Assembly: GCF_000373265.1 (NCBI RefSeq)
Contig: NZ_KB890761.1
Location: forward strand, 906,170 to 970,169
Direction: 5' to 3'
DNA: 64,000 nt
From: Pontibacter roseus DSM 17521
Lineage (GTDB): Bacteria; Bacteroidota; Bacteroidia; Cytophagales; Hymenobacteraceae
The notes under the pieces are model-generated. The model ran no database searches, was not told the origin of the DNA, and saw only the letters and a list, made by a program, of their open reading frames with translations. A program made the position numbers and the translations under genes. Below are positions 26,994 to 36,844 of this stretch, in pieces; positions within the stretch are counted from its first letter, which is position 1; each line of letters begins with the position of its first letter.

Positions 26994-27723
26994 AGACTGC
27001 GTAAGAGCAAAAATTGACCCATTCTCCCAGGTTGATGTAGCGGCTGCTGTCGCCTATGTTCATGTCGAGCGGCAGGTGGCGGTGCCCGAACACATAGTAA
27101 TCGTGGTGTTGCTTTGTTTCCACTTCCTTGCAGTACTGCACCAGCCATTCCTCTTCCCCGAAGAACTTCTCGTCATCCTTCGTGTTGCTGATGCGGCTCC
27201 TGCGCGACCACATGTTGGCAATGCCTATACCTGCGTTGGGGTGCAGCCAGCCAAACATCCACTGACAGGCCTTGTTATTGAACACTTGCTTGAGCACTTT
27301 GTAGGTATGGTCGCCGGGGCCAAGGCCGTCGCCATGCCCAATATAGAACGCCTTTTCCCCGAACTGCGTCGAGATAGGCTCACGGATAATCGGGATGTTG
27401 AGTTCCTCCGGGAAATAGTCGAACATCCACATGTCGTGGTTACCGGTGAAGAAAAGCACAGGTATACCTGCGTCCGTCAGCTCTGCCAGTTTGCCCTGTA
27501 GCCGGATAAAGCCTTTGGGTATGGCATGGCGGTACTCAAACCAGAAGTCAAATATATCGCCGAGCAGCAGAATGGCCGCCGCGTCATGCTGCACCGTATC
27601 CAGCCAGCGCACTATCTTCTTCTCCCGGGCCCGGCTGCTTGCAGCATCAGGCACCCCCAGGTGGAAATCAGACGCAAAATATACTTTCTTACCAGGCTCC
27701 AGCCTGTCAATGCGGAAGGTCAT
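26953..27723 (-). CDS. lpxH: UDP-2,3-diacylglucosamine diphosphatase (LpxH-like metallophosphoesterase)
   Basis: 256 residues with all calcineurin-like metal motifs in order: SDFHLG (18-23), GDIFDFWFEY (about 55), GNHDMW (about 94), GHGDGLG (about 129) and GHRHLP (about 215). It hydrolyses UDP-2,3-diacylglucosamine to lipid X in lipid A synthesis at the inner membrane face. This longer form is typical of Bacteroidota. The start overlaps the LUD gene by 17 bases and the 3' end overlaps the next gene, so it is co-transcribed. Confidence 0.9.
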   Translation of the reverse strand: MTFRIDRLEPGKKVYFASDFHLGVPDAASSRAREKKIVRWLDTVQHDAAAILLLGDIFDFWFEYRHAIPKGFIRLQGKLAELTDAGIPVLFFTGNHDMWMFDYFPEELNIPIIREPISTQFGEKAFYIGHGDGLGPGDHTYKVLKQVFNNKACQWMFGWLHPNAGIGIANMWSRRSRISNTKDDEKFFGEEEWLVQYCKEVETKQHHDYYVFGHRHLPLDMNIGDSSRYINLGEWVNFCSYAVYDGTDLTLHYFEN

Positions 27724-28357
27724 CTATCAGGAAGAGTACAAGCTGTTTCGGGCCATGTGCGCCCATTACCAATGTTTTTTCGATATCGGCGGTGCGGCTC
27801 GGGCCGCTTACGAGCGATACCATGGACGGGAAGTTGTCCTGGTACTTGTTGCGGATGTGCTGCAACCCATCTTTGATGTCGGGTACCAACTGGCTGGCCT
27901 TGGCAACTACCATGTGTGTCTCCGGGTAAATGCTCAGCCTTCTGCCGCCGGCGTTAGCCGAACTCACCAGTATGCTGCCGGTGCGGGTGATGAGCGCTTC
28001 GCAAGTAGTCAGGCTGGCCTGTGCCTTTTGCAAAAAATCTTCCTCGGTGCTCGTAAATTCTATACCTGCATGGTGCAGGATGCGTTGCACGTTGGGCTCC
28101 CACACATGAAGGTGCTGTATATTCTGCTCCCTCTTCAGGGCGTAAAGCTGGTCAAAGAAATCCTCCTCATTTTCGCAGTACACAAACAGACCACTGTTCC
28201 TGATGAAGGCCTGCGCAAACTCAATGGACTGGTCTTCGGAAGGCTCTTGGTGCAGACGCGAACTGAAGTCAGGGGTAGGAGGCAGAAAAGGCGCCGACTT
28301 AGCCAGCGCCTCTCTTACTCTTCTCAATACAATTTCTTTCGATTTTGCTTCGTACAT
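27707..28357 (-). CDS. LUD-domain protein (LutC/YkgG-like)
   Basis: 216 residues starting at MYEAKSKEIVLRRVREAL. The frame runs 19 codons further up to 28414, but that start would overlap the end of ftsH. The LUD fold (PF02589) is recognisable from 'CEALITRTGSILVSSANAGGRRLSIYPETHMVVAKASQLVPDI' (seen in pieces). Family members include LutC of lactate utilisation, but no lutA/lutB is nearby, and Bacteroidota often keep a stand-alone LUD gene in this position after ftsH. Function open. Confidence 0.87.
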   Translation of the reverse strand: MYEAKSKEIVLRRVREALAKSAPFLPPTPDFSSRLHQEPSEDQSIEFAQAFIRNSGLFVYCENEEDFFDQLYALKREQNIQHLHVWEPNVQRILHHAGIEFTSTEEDFLQKAQASLTTCEALITRTGSILVSSANAGGRRLSIYPETHMVVAKASQLVPDIKDGLQHIRNKYQDNFPSMVSLVSGPSRTADIEKTLVMGAHGPKQLVLFLIDDLPH

Positions 28358-28367
28358 GCCTGTGTTA

Positions 28368-30500
28368 TCAAGCTGTTCTGGAGTTAATAGAATCGTTTGT
28401 TTCGGAAGGAACATCGTTCTGCAGCGGTGTTCCAGGCACCTGGCCCTGTCCGTTCTGCTCCGGGTGCTCCGTCTGTCCTACCTCAATCGGGTGCTTCTCC
28501 TTTTCTACTTCGCTCTTGGTTTTGCTACGGTCTGTACCGGCTGTGTGTGCCTGGTAGGTTGTAAGGGCATCGAAGGGACGCTTGCCTACTAATCGCTCCA
28601 AGTCGCTCTGGAACAGGATTTCCTTCTGCAGCAGCTCCTGCGCTACAATTTCCAACTCATGGCGTTTGTCCATCAACAGCTGCTTGGTTCGCACATAGGC
28701 CGACTCGATGATGCCGCGCACCTCGTTGTCGATGGTTTCCGCAGTCGCCTCAGAGTAAGGCTTGTTGAAGGCCATGTCCGTCTGCTTGGAATCGTAGAAA
28801 GACACATTGCCGATTTTCGCGTTCATGCCATACATCGTCACAATGCTGTAGGCCATCTTAGTAATACGCTCTAAGTCACTAAGGGCACCTGTCGATATCT
28901 TACCGAACACAAGCTCCTCAGCGGCACGTCCGCCCAGCGCCATGCACATCTCATCAATCAGCTGCTCTGTTGTGTAAAGGAACTGCTCCTTAGGCAGGTA
29001 CTGCGCATAGCCCAACGCAGCCACGCCACGCGGAACAATACTTACCTTCACCAAGGGGTCTGCATGCTCCAGAAACCAGCCTGCTATAGCGTGACCGGCT
29101 TCGTGGTATGCTACAATCTTCTTCTCTTCCGGAGAGATGATTTTGTTCTTCTTCTCCAAACCACCAATCACACGGTCAATGGCATCGTTGAAGTCCTGTT
29201 GGTCCACTGCCTTTTTGTTGCGGCGGGCCGCGATAAGGGCTGCTTCGTTACACACGTTGGCAATCTCGGCGCCGGCAAAACCAGGCGTCTGGGCTGCCAG
29301 CTTACGGGCGTCCACATCCGGTGCCAATGTGAGTGGCTTCAGGTGCACATCAAAAATCTCGGTACGGCCGTTGATGTCTGGCTTGTCAATGCTTATCTGA
29401 CGGTCAAAACGACCTGGACGCAGCAGGGCTGAGTCCAGGGTGTCCGGACGGTTGGTGGCAGCTAGGATGATAACGCCTGAGTCAGTCGCGAAACCGTCCA
29501 TCTCTACCAATAGGGAGTTCAGGGTGTTTTCGCGCTCATCGTTTCCGCCTGGGGTGGCACCACGGCTACGGTGGCGGCCAATCGCGTCAATCTCGTCAAT
29601 GAAGATGATACAAGGCGCCTTGGCTTTGGCCTGCTTGAAGAGGTCGCGCACACGTGCAGCACCCACACCCACAAACATCTCCACGAAGTCAGAACCTGAC
29701 AGAGAGAAGAACGGAACGTCGGCTTCACCGGCCACCGCTTTGGCTAGCAAGGTCTTACCAGTGCCCGGAGGGCCTACCAGCAAAGCGCCTTTCGGTATCT
29801 TGCCACCCAGGATGGTGAATTTGGTTGGGTTCTTCAGGAATTCAACTATCTCCTGAATCTCCTCTTTCGCCTCTTCCAGTCCAGCCACGTCTTTGAACGT
29901 GATTTTTACTTTGTTTTCTGCATCAAACAGGGCTGCTTTCGACTTGCCTATGTTGAATATCTGGCCGCCTGCACCACCCGCTGTCACGCGGCGCATCAGG
30001 AACCAGAAACCGAACAGGAGCAGGATGAGGAAGCCCCACTGCAGGAAGAAGTCGGCAAAGCCGGTGCGTGTTTCAACGGTATAGGGTACGCGTTGCTCAC
30101 GCGGAATCTCGGCCTGTATCTTCTCTAAATCTTCTTTGAAAGACTCGGCCGTGATGATGGTGAAATGGTAGTGTGGCCCCTGGCCCATGGTGAGGGAGCC
30201 TCGGTTCGATAGCTCACTGCTGTACTTTTCGTTCTGCAGTGCCTCGTCCTTGAGGTATATCTCCACCATTTTGCCATTGACGATGGTCAGCTTCTTGACA
30301 TCATTGCTCAGCAGCATCTCTTCAAAGGTCTGCTGGTCCGTTTCGACAGAGGCGTTGCTCTTGTTCAGGTAGGTGAGCCCGAAGATGAGCAGAATCAGCA
30401 CAGCCAGCATCCACAGCTGCATCGTAGGCCGTGGAGGCGTAGCCGGAATCATCGGCTTTTTCTTCTTATTTGTATTTCCTTTATTATTCTTTTCCGCCAT
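28368..30500 (-). CDS. ftsH: ATP-dependent zinc metalloprotease FtsH
   Basis: 710 residues. A Lys-rich N-terminus is followed by the first membrane helix (about 30-45), a periplasmic segment, a second helix (about 150-167) and an AAA+ domain with Walker A GPPGTGKT near 245, Walker B '[12 protein letters not shown]' near 300 and an SRH. The M41 protease has HEAGH near 465. It degrades membrane and short-lived regulatory proteins and is essential in many bacteria. The C-terminal about 60 residues are Asn/Gln/Glu-rich. It follows rsfS by 66 bases, as in many Bacteroidota. Confidence 0.98.
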   Translation of the reverse strand: MAEKNNKGNTNKKKKPMIPATPPRPTMQLWMLAVLILLIFGLTYLNKSNASVETDQQTFEEMLLSNDVKKLTIVNGKMVEIYLKDEALQNEKYSSELSNRGSLTMGQGPHYHFTIITAESFKEDLEKIQAEIPREQRVPYTVETRTGFADFFLQWGFLILLLFGFWFLMRRVTAGGAGGQIFNIGKSKAALFDAENKVKITFKDVAGLEEAKEEIQEIVEFLKNPTKFTILGGKIPKGALLVGPPGTGKTLLAKAVAGEADVPFFSLSGSDFVEMFVGVGAARVRDLFKQAKAKAPCIIFIDEIDAIGRHRSRGATPGGNDERENTLNSLLVEMDGFATDSGVIILAATNRPDTLDSALLRPGRFDRQISIDKPDINGRTEIFDVHLKPLTLAPDVDARKLAAQTPGFAGAEIANVCNEAALIAARRNKKAVDQQDFNDAIDRVIGGLEKKNKIISPEEKKIVAYHEAGHAIAGWFLEHADPLVKVSIVPRGVAALGYAQYLPKEQFLYTTEQLIDEMCMALGGRAAEELVFGKISTGALSDLERITKMAYSIVTMYGMNAKIGNVSFYDSKQTDMAFNKPYSEATAETIDNEVRGIIESAYVRTKQLLMDKRHELEIVAQELLQKEILFQSDLERLVGKRPFDALTTYQAHTAGTDRSKTKSEVEKEKHPIEVGQTEHPEQNGQGQVPGTPLQNDVPSETNDSINSRTA

Positions 30501-30566
30501 GGATACTTAGTTTCAGGTACATGAAAAACTACGGGACAGCTGTTTTGTTCAGGCTCCCGGAATGGG

Positions 30567-30941
30567 TTAGACAGATTCAATGTGCTTGATGTTGGCGTCG
30601 CCCCAGAGTTCTTCCAGTGCGTAAAATTCCCGCTTATCCTTCAGGAACACGTGCACCACAACATCTACGTAATCCAGCAGCACCCACTCTTTGTTGGTGC
30701 GGCCTTCACTTTGCCACGGGTTCTGCCGGGTGGCTTTGTATATTTCTTCTTCGACGGAGCTAGCGATGGCTTCAAGCTGGGTGTCAGATGATGCGGATGC
30801 TATTACGAAGTAGTCTGATACAGCGTTTTTAAGGGATTTAAGGTTAAGAACGACAATGTCGCTAGCTTTCTTCTCCTGCATGCCCTTCACAACAAGCTCT
30901 GCCAATATGTCTGAATTGGCCTCAGCCTTGGTTTCTTTCAT
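30567..30941 (-). CDS. rsfS: Ribosomal silencing factor RsfS
   Basis: 124 residues of the RsfS/Iojap fold: 'SDIVVLNLKSLKNAVSDYFVIASASSDTQLEAIASSVEE' and 'EWVLLDYVDVVVHVFLKDKREFYALEELW' (in pieces). It binds ribosomal protein uL14 and blocks subunit joining in stationary phase. It heads the ftsH series and is divergent from birA, with overlapping promoter boxes. Confidence 0.95.
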   Translation of the reverse strand: MKETKAEANSDILAELVVKGMQEKKASDIVVLNLKSLKNAVSDYFVIASASSDTQLEAIASSVEEEIYKATRQNPWQSEGRTNKEWVLLDYVDVVVHVFLKDKREFYALEELWGDANIKHIESV

Positions 30942-30959
30942 TTGTACTACTTAATTTTG
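30928..30959 (+). promoter_or_regulatory. birA promoter (-33 TTG, 21 bp, -7 TAATTTTG)
   Basis: TTG at 30928-30930 and TAATTTTG at 30952-30959 are separated by 21 bases, the Bacteroidota consensus spacing. It partly overlaps the rsfS start codon. Confidence 0.6.
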
Positions 30960-30964
30960 ATTTA

Positions 30965-30972
30965 CAAAAGTA
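30965..30972 (-). promoter_or_regulatory. rsfS-ftsH -7 promoter box
   Basis: TACTTTTG on the minus strand (exact TAnnTTTG), 24 bases before the rsfS ATG. It is interleaved with the birA promoter, only five bases from its -7 box. Confidence 0.55.
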
Positions 30973-30989
30973 CTAAATTCTTTTAATGT

Positions 30990-31739
30990 ATGCTGCCTAA
31001 TACGCTGTTTATGGGCCAGCAGCTGTTTTTTCTGCCGGTTTGTGAATCCACCAACTCAGAGGCCCAGCAGCTACTCATCAAAAATAAAGCCACAGAAGGT
31101 TGTGTGGTGCTCACAGACGAACAAACGCGTGGCAGGGGGCAGCGGGGCAATTCGTGGGAGGCCGCTCCAGGGAAAAACATCACGCTTTCTGTAATTCTGT
31201 CACCTGTTTTCCTCGCTGTCAGGCACCAGTTTCACCTCAACATGGCTGTGTCGCTGGCCGTGCTCGACTTGCTGCGTGAGCAGGGGCTGGCCCAGGCGCA
31301 GGTAAAGTGGCCAAACGATTTGTATTTTGAAGATAAGAAACTCGGCGGGATTCTGATTGAAAACACAGTCAATAGCCAATCTATACAACACAGCATCGTG
31401 GGGATTGGTTTAAACATCAACCAGCTTCACTTCGGAATCAGTACGGCCACTTCGGTGGCCGCCGTGGTAGGTACGCAGCTGGACGTTAAAAGATTGGTGG
31501 CCAGGTTGCTGGAGCTGCTGGAGAAACGCTACCTGGAGCTGCGGAGCGGGAAGGTGGATAAACTGAAGTACGAATACCTGCAGGCGCTGTACCGCTACCA
31601 GGAGCAACACGCTTTTGAGGTGGATGGCAAGCAGGTGGCGGGCCGGATAGCCGGAGTGGACGAAGACGGCCGGCTGGCGGTGGAGATAGACGGCGAGCTG
31701 CGCTACTTCGCTTTCAAGGAGATAGCCTACGTCATTTGA
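30990..31739 (+). CDS. birA: Biotin--[acetyl-CoA-carboxylase] ligase (BirA, catalytic form only)
   Basis: 249 residues. The ligase core has 'GRGQRGNSW' (biotinyl-AMP loop), 'KWPNDLYFEDKKLGGILIE' with the catalytic Lys, and a C-terminal SH3-like domain. There is no N-terminal winged helix, so it cannot act as a repressor like E. coli BirA. It biotinylates acetyl-CoA carboxylase. A second start seven codons in (31011) is possible. The 3' end overlaps the convergent YceI gene by eight bases. Confidence 0.94.
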   Translation: MLPNTLFMGQQLFFLPVCESTNSEAQQLLIKNKATEGCVVLTDEQTRGRGQRGNSWEAAPGKNITLSVILSPVFLAVRHQFHLNMAVSLAVLDLLREQGLAQAQVKWPNDLYFEDKKLGGILIENTVNSQSIQHSIVGIGLNINQLHFGISTATSVAAVVGTQLDVKRLVARLLELLEKRYLELRSGKVDKLKYEYLQALYRYQEQHAFEVDGKQVAGRIAGVDEDGRLAVEIDGELRYFAFKEIAYVI

Positions 31740-32328
31740 GGCTGAGTTTCCGAGAAGCTGCGATGGGTTGCTGTGGCGTGCTGCCTTGTTGCTTCAGCGG
31801 CATCTGCAAAGCGACCTGCATGGTATGAGCGCCATAACCAGAGCTGAGCTTGGGGGCCTGTATGTGGTGGTCCTCCAGATTTACCATGAAATCCGATGCC
31901 AGTTGCCAGACGTCGCCCTTCTGGGACAGTATTCCTATGATGGTTCTCTTCTGGGATACGCCGTGTATGGTCAGTGTGCCGGTCGCCGTAAGTTTGGTGC
32001 CTTTGCCATTCGCAATTGGTTTGCGGTCCGTTATCTCTCCTGTGAAGATTGCCCGCTGGAACCGATGGCTCTGCATGTACTTGTCATTAAAGCGCTCATG
32101 CATGAGAGAGTTGAGGAATTGAAAGGAGTTGATAGGCACATCGAAGCGGAATTTGCCCGTCTCAAGGTCTATGACGCCATTGGCCGCCTCGGAAGTGCCT
32201 TTGATGAGGCTCAATGGCGCGCCGGCCTCGAACACGATGGTGCCGATACCTTTGTAGATGTTTGCCTGGGCTATACTCTCGGAGCTAAGCCAGCAAATGC
32301 TGATGATGAGTAGGAGTAGCTTTTTCAT
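31732..32328 (-). CDS. YceI-family periplasmic lipid-binding protein
   Basis: 198 residues with signal peptide (MKKLLLLIISICWLSSESIAQ). The YceI lipocalin-like barrel (PF04264) is recognisable from 'GVIDLETGKFRFDVPINSFQF', 'MHERFNDKYMQSHRFQRAIFTGEI' and 'GTLTIHGVSQKRTI'. It probably binds an isoprenoid or other amphiphile. Its 3' end overlaps birA tail to tail. Confidence 0.88.
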   Translation of the reverse strand: MKKLLLLIISICWLSSESIAQANIYKGIGTIVFEAGAPLSLIKGTSEAANGVIDLETGKFRFDVPINSFQFLNSLMHERFNDKYMQSHRFQRAIFTGEITDRKPIANGKGTKLTATGTLTIHGVSQKRTIIGILSQKGDVWQLASDFMVNLEDHHIQAPKLSSGYGAHTMQVALQMPLKQQGSTPQQPIAASRKLSLK

Positions 32329-33088
32329 ACATGCCTCACAGTTCTTTTTAAGCCTTTCCCTATATCCTGTTTAACTGTTTCCGCCGCACTTTGTTGAGGT
32401 AAAGCGGCAAAATCTGCAGCGCATTGGATTGTGAAATCGGTTCCTTCCCAAAACCACACTTACCGTTGCTCTTGCAGACATACTGACGTGCGTGCTACAG
32501 AAGCGGCATTGAAAAAAATATAGTGGTTTCGTTGATAAACTATTTTATTAGATTTAGTGCAATTATTGGTCTCTTGATTTTGTAACGCAGTCAAGGTGTA
32601 GTAGTTGCACATTTTTGATGCAATGTAAATGAGTGCAATCGTATTCTTTGATTTTTCATAAGCGTTGACACGCGTATAGCAGGAGTAATCAGGGTGGTTT
32701 TAAGGTGCAGGGGTAGCCTGAGGTAGAGATGACACTAGCTTAGGTGATTAGGAGCATGTCTAGATGGTCATATAAAACCACAGGAGTGATAGGTGTAGAA
32801 TAAGTTCAACTTTAACCCTTAGTAAGTGTAGCGTTTAAGTGAACTTTATAACCCGTGTCAGGACAAACGGGAGCGTTAAAGGCTGAAGCTGTTGTCGAAG
32901 GGCACAGTTGTTGATACCGTTGCTACGGAGCAAGTATAGCGTATGGCGTTGGCTGTGTAAAAAATTTTCTATGCCATCTTGTTTTGGTGTAACTATTTTT
33001 AAGTCAACGTTTTTTATTTAAATAGTTTTTGCTATATCTTTGACTCCCTGAAATGTTCTACAGAGATTTATAAAGCCGAGAGCCATAT
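32329..33088. other. 760-bp AT-rich gap without a gene
   Basis: No ORF with coding character on either strand and no tRNA-like or riboswitch fold that I recognise. The right end carries the promoter of the T9SS protein. One imperfect direct repeat, AAGTTCAACTTTAACCC (32802-32818) and AAGTGAACTTTATAACCC (32837-32854), 35 bases apart, is the only structure noted. Confidence 0.55.
33035..33042 (+). promoter_or_regulatory. -7 promoter box of T9SS cargo gene
   Basis: TATCTTTG (TAnnTTTG) 46 bases before the ATG at 33089. T-rich stretch rather than TTG at -33. Confidence 0.55.
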
Positions 33089-33667
33089 ATGAGAAATTTT
33101 ACTAGATTGTTTTTAACTGTTGCCCTTGTCGCTTCCCATCTCACCGGCTATACCGTGCTGGCAGATGGCTGCGCCAAAGACGCAGGCGCAGTGCCGGTGA
33201 GCACTGGAGGCGCATCTGCCTGGAAGGCGATGCCTGAAAAACGTGCTGAGGTAAACGCCAGGGCCGAAAACGCGCGCTCCAGAACCAAGGTATACTCTGC
33301 TGCCGTGAATAGAAGCCTGTACCTGACAGAGGTGGCCTACGCCAGCCAATCGCAGTTCGTGGTGAACTCCTACCTGGCCATGATGCCTGCTTCACTGGAC
33401 GCCAGAAACACACCTTCCATCAACGCTTATCCGAACCCATCGCGTGGCATCACCCGGGTTTCGCTGTCGCAGGTAGGTATGGCGGAAAGCTATAAACTCA
33501 AGATTTCGAACACGATAGGCAAGGTGATGGAGACGCATGAGCTCCCGGTGGCCCATTCGTCCGATTTCATACTGGACATGAGCGGCTACCCGGCCGGCGT
33601 ATATTTCTACAGCCTGCTGGTGAATAACAAGACAGTGGAAACCAAGCGTTTGATTCTGCAGAAATAA
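33089..33667 (+). CDS. Secreted protein with type IX secretion C-terminal sorting domain
   Basis: 192 residues. Signal peptide (about residues 1-25), a short non-conserved middle, then a complete type A T9SS sorting domain of about 80 residues: 'INAYPNPSRGITRVSL', 'YKLKISNTIGKVMETHEL', 'SSDFILDMSGYPAGVYFYSLLVNNKTVETKRLILQK' (in pieces). It should cross the outer membrane by T9SS and be attached to the surface. There is no catalytic domain, so the passenger is small and of unknown role. A terminator follows directly. Confidence 0.9.
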   Translation: MRNFTRLFLTVALVASHLTGYTVLADGCAKDAGAVPVSTGGASAWKAMPEKRAEVNARAENARSRTKVYSAAVNRSLYLTEVAYASQSQFVVNSYLAMMPASLDARNTPSINAYPNPSRGITRVSLSQVGMAESYKLKISNTIGKVMETHELPVAHSSDFILDMSGYPAGVYFYSLLVNNKTVETKRLILQK

Positions 33668-33693
33668 GCGCGCAGGTATAGCCATACGCTACG

Positions 33694-33724
33694 AAAGCCG
33701 GTCCAAGAGCCGGCTTTTTTTTAT
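33694..33724 (+). terminator. Terminator after T9SS cargo gene
   Basis: AAAGCCGG (33694-33701) with CCGGCTTT (33710-33717), then T to 33722. Confidence 0.85.
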
Positions 33725-33794
33725 GCCCTTGCATTAAATGTGCACGTGCACCAAAGATATTTAGTATTTTCGAAGCCGAATATTTAAAATTGCT

Positions 33795-36749
33795 ATGACG
33801 GATTATCGGAAGATAAACAACTTGGTGGGCTGGGTCGTGTTTTTGATTGCGACTACAGTTTATGTGCTTACGCTGGAGCCTACAGCCAGCTTCTGGGATG
33901 CAGGCGAATTCATTGCGTGTTCTTACAAGCTGCTGGTGCCGCACCCTCCGGGGGCCCCGTTCTACCTGCTAGTTGGCCGTATGTTCTCCATGATGGCCAG
34001 CGACCCTACCCAGGTGGCCTGGTGGGTCAATCTGCTGTCCGCCCTCTGCAGCTCCTTCACGGTGCTTTTCCTGTTCTGGTCCATCACCATCCTTTCGCGG
34101 CGCCTATTGGTACGGGAGGGAGAAGAACCGACCAATGGCAACCTGCTGCTGATTATGGGCGCCGGTGCCGTAGGTGCCCTCGCCTATACCTTCACCGATT
34201 CCGCCTGGTTCTCTGCCGTAGAAGCCGAGGTATACGCCATGTCATCTTTCTTCACGGCCATCGTGTTCTGGGCGATGCTGCGCTGGGAATCCAAGGTGGG
34301 CGAGTCGTTGTCTGACAAGTGGTTAATCCTGATTGCCTACCTGATAGGCCTTTCTATTGGCGCTCACTTGCTGAACCTGGTGGCTATACCTGCGCTAGCC
34401 TTCATCTATTACTACCGTTTGTACCAGCCTACCCTCAAGGGGGGCATCATTGCCTTTTTGATAAGCGCCGTCATTGTGGTGGCTATTCTGTGGGGTATCA
34501 TACCGGGACTGCCTTCGCTGGCAGGTGATGTGGAGGTTTTCTTCGTGAACTCCCTGGGCCTTCCGTTTGGCTCCGGCATCCTCTTCTTTGTGGCGCTGTT
34601 GGTGGCGGTCATCCTCTATGGCATTCGCTATTCCATACAAAAGAACCTCCGTGTGCTGAACACGGCCATCCTCTGCTTTGTGTTCATCCTGATTGGGTAC
34701 TCTTCCTACATGATTATACCCATCCGGTCTTCTTACAACCCGACCATTGATGAGAACGCCCCGGACGACATCCTGAGCTTTGTGTCCTACCTGAAACGCG
34801 AGCAGTACGGAGACCGTCCGTTGCTGTACGGGCCGCAGTACAACGCGCAGCCAGTGGGGCAGGAGGAGGGAGCAACCCGCTACGTGAAAGGGAAAGACAA
34901 GTACGTGGCGACTACCCGCAAGGTGGAGCCCATCTACGACAGCAAGGACAAAACCCTGCTGCCGCGTATCTACAGCGACAACCCCCAGCACCTGCAGGAA
35001 TACAAGAAATGGGTAGACCTGCGTGAGGGGCAAGCCCCGACCTTTGGGCAGAACCTGAGCTTCCTGCTGCGCTACCAACTGGGGCACATGTACTGGCGCT
35101 ATTTCCTGTGGAACTTCGTGGGACGTGAGAGTGATGTGCAGCAGGCAGGAGTACTATGGCTCGGAAAGCCAACAGAGGGCGTGCCGGACAGAGTAGCCGA
35201 AAGCATGGCCCGTAACTGCTTCTATCTGTTGCCCCTGCTAGTGGGTATCATCGGGCTGATATACCAGGTTCGGAAGAATGAAAAGGATGCCTTCATCGTG
35301 GGCCTGCTGTTCTTCTTCACAGGTATAGCCATTGCCTTATACCTCAACCAACCGCCTATCGAACCGCGCGAGCGGGACTATACCTTCGCCGGGTCCTTCT
35401 ACGCCTTCTCTATCTGGATTGGCCTGGGGGTGCTGGGTATAGCTGAACTCATTAACCGCGGATTGAAGAATACGAGAACCAGTGCCGCCATCGCCACTGT
35501 GGTATGCCTTGCCGTGCCAGCTATACTGGCGGCTGAGGGCTGGAACGACCACGACCGCTCAAACCGCTACCACTCTGTGGACTCCGCCAAAAATCTACTG
35601 GATTCAGTGGCGCCAAATGGTATCCTGTTCACGAACGGCGACAACGACACCTTCCCGCTCTGGTATGCCCAGGAAGTAGAAGGCTACCGCACCGATGTGC
35701 GCGTGGCGGTACTCAGCTACCTCAACACAGACTGGTACATCGACCAGATGAAGCGCCAAGCCTACAAGTCTGACCCGTGGCCGCTGACACTGGAAAAGGA
35801 AAACTACATACAGGGAACGAATGACTACCTGCCATATGTGGAGCGTTCACAAGTGGCAGCAGGTATAGACCTGAAGCAGTTCGTGGGGTTGGTGAAGCAG
35901 AACCACCCGGCCCTGCAGGTGCAGTACGGCAGCGGCAACACCCTGATGAGCTTCCCGACCAAGAACTTCTTCCTGAACGTGGACAAGGCCAAGGCGTCCA
36001 ACGCTGGTTTTGTGGCCGATGACTTCCAGAACCAAGTGACGGACCGCATGCAGTGGACCATCAACAAATCCCTGTTGGAGAAGAAGCACCTGATTATACT
36101 GGACTTGCTGGCTACGAATGAGTGGGAGCGGCCGGTGTACTTCTCTACCACCGTGAACTCAGCCGACTTCATGGGCTTGTCCGAGTACTTCCAACTGGAG
36201 GGCTTGGCTTACCGCGTGGTGCCGGTGAAGGTTTCCAACGAAGAGATGCCAGGCTTCCTGAACAAAGAGGTGATGTATGAGAACCTGATGAAGAAATTCA
36301 GCTTCCGCAACTTTAATGACCCGGACATCTTCTACGATGAGAACTACTACCGCTTCGCCGCCAATGCCCGCGACAAGTTCGGCAAGCTGGCAGCCGCCTA
36401 CCTGGAAAGCGGAGACAACGAACGAGCCAAGCAGTTGGTAGACCGTTGCTTTGAGCAACTGCCGCCAAGCACGGTGCCGTATGACTACTACACGCCACAG
36501 TTTATCTCCATCATGGCTGACCTGGGCGAGGAACAGCGCGCTAAGGACCTGCTGGAGGGCATGGCCAAGAGCTCAAGAGAGTCGCTTGACTATTACATGG
36601 CGAAAGGGGCGCTGTTTGATATGGAGATACAGACTAACCTGTTCATGATGCAGCAACTGATTGGAGAGGCGCAGGAAATAGGTGAAGACGAAAGAGCCAC
36701 GGAACTGCAGCAAGTGTTCATGCAATATCTGCAACGCGTTCGCCGTTAA
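33795..36749 (+). CDS. DUF2723 (GT117-like) membrane glycosyltransferase
   Basis: 984 residues. The first about 560 hold around a dozen membrane segments with the DUF2723 hallmark 'LEPTASFWDAGEFIACSYKLLVPHPPGAPFY' (in pieces; the Asp-Ala-Gly-Glu corresponds to the catalytic acidic motif of C-type glycosyltransferases). The remaining soluble part ends in TPR-like helices (about 860-984). Such proteins are related to protein O-mannosyltransferases and may support surface protein O-glycosylation, common in Bacteroidota. It ends before a terminator. Confidence 0.9.
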   Translation: MTDYRKINNLVGWVVFLIATTVYVLTLEPTASFWDAGEFIACSYKLLVPHPPGAPFYLLVGRMFSMMASDPTQVAWWVNLLSALCSSFTVLFLFWSITILSRRLLVREGEEPTNGNLLLIMGAGAVGALAYTFTDSAWFSAVEAEVYAMSSFFTAIVFWAMLRWESKVGESLSDKWLILIAYLIGLSIGAHLLNLVAIPALAFIYYYRLYQPTLKGGIIAFLISAVIVVAILWGIIPGLPSLAGDVEVFFVNSLGLPFGSGILFFVALLVAVILYGIRYSIQKNLRVLNTAILCFVFILIGYSSYMIIPIRSSYNPTIDENAPDDILSFVSYLKREQYGDRPLLYGPQYNAQPVGQEEGATRYVKGKDKYVATTRKVEPIYDSKDKTLLPRIYSDNPQHLQEYKKWVDLREGQAPTFGQNLSFLLRYQLGHMYWRYFLWNFVGRESDVQQAGVLWLGKPTEGVPDRVAESMARNCFYLLPLLVGIIGLIYQVRKNEKDAFIVGLLFFFTGIAIALYLNQPPIEPRERDYTFAGSFYAFSIWIGLGVLGIAELINRGLKNTRTSAAIATVVCLAVPAILAAEGWNDHDRSNRYHSVDSAKNLLDSVAPNGILFTNGDNDTFPLWYAQEVEGYRTDVRVAVLSYLNTDWYIDQMKRQAYKSDPWPLTLEKENYIQGTNDYLPYVERSQVAAGIDLKQFVGLVKQNHPALQVQYGSGNTLMSFPTKNFFLNVDKAKASNAGFVADDFQNQVTDRMQWTINKSLLEKKHLIILDLLATNEWERPVYFSTTVNSADFMGLSEYFQLEGLAYRVVPVKVSNEEMPGFLNKEVMYENLMKKFSFRNFNDPDIFYDENYYRFAANARDKFGKLAAAYLESGDNERAKQLVDRCFEQLPPSTVPYDYYTPQFISIMADLGEEQRAKDLLEGMAKSSRESLDYYMAKGALFDMEIQTNLFMMQQLIGEAQEIGEDERATELQQVFMQYLQRVRR

Positions 36750-36773
36750 ACAAAATAGAGAGTTAAACAGTAC

Positions 36774-36812
36774 AAAAGCCGGACTACCTACCCATAGTTG
36801 TCCGGCTTTTGC
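36774..36812 (+). terminator. Terminator after DUF2723 gene
   Basis: AAAAGCCGGA (36774-36783) and TCCGGCTTTT (36801-36810) form a 10-bp stem, with a second T-run just past. Confidence 0.85.
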
Positions 36813-36844
36813 TTTTTCGTGGTTGTTGCATTACTTCTTGGTAA

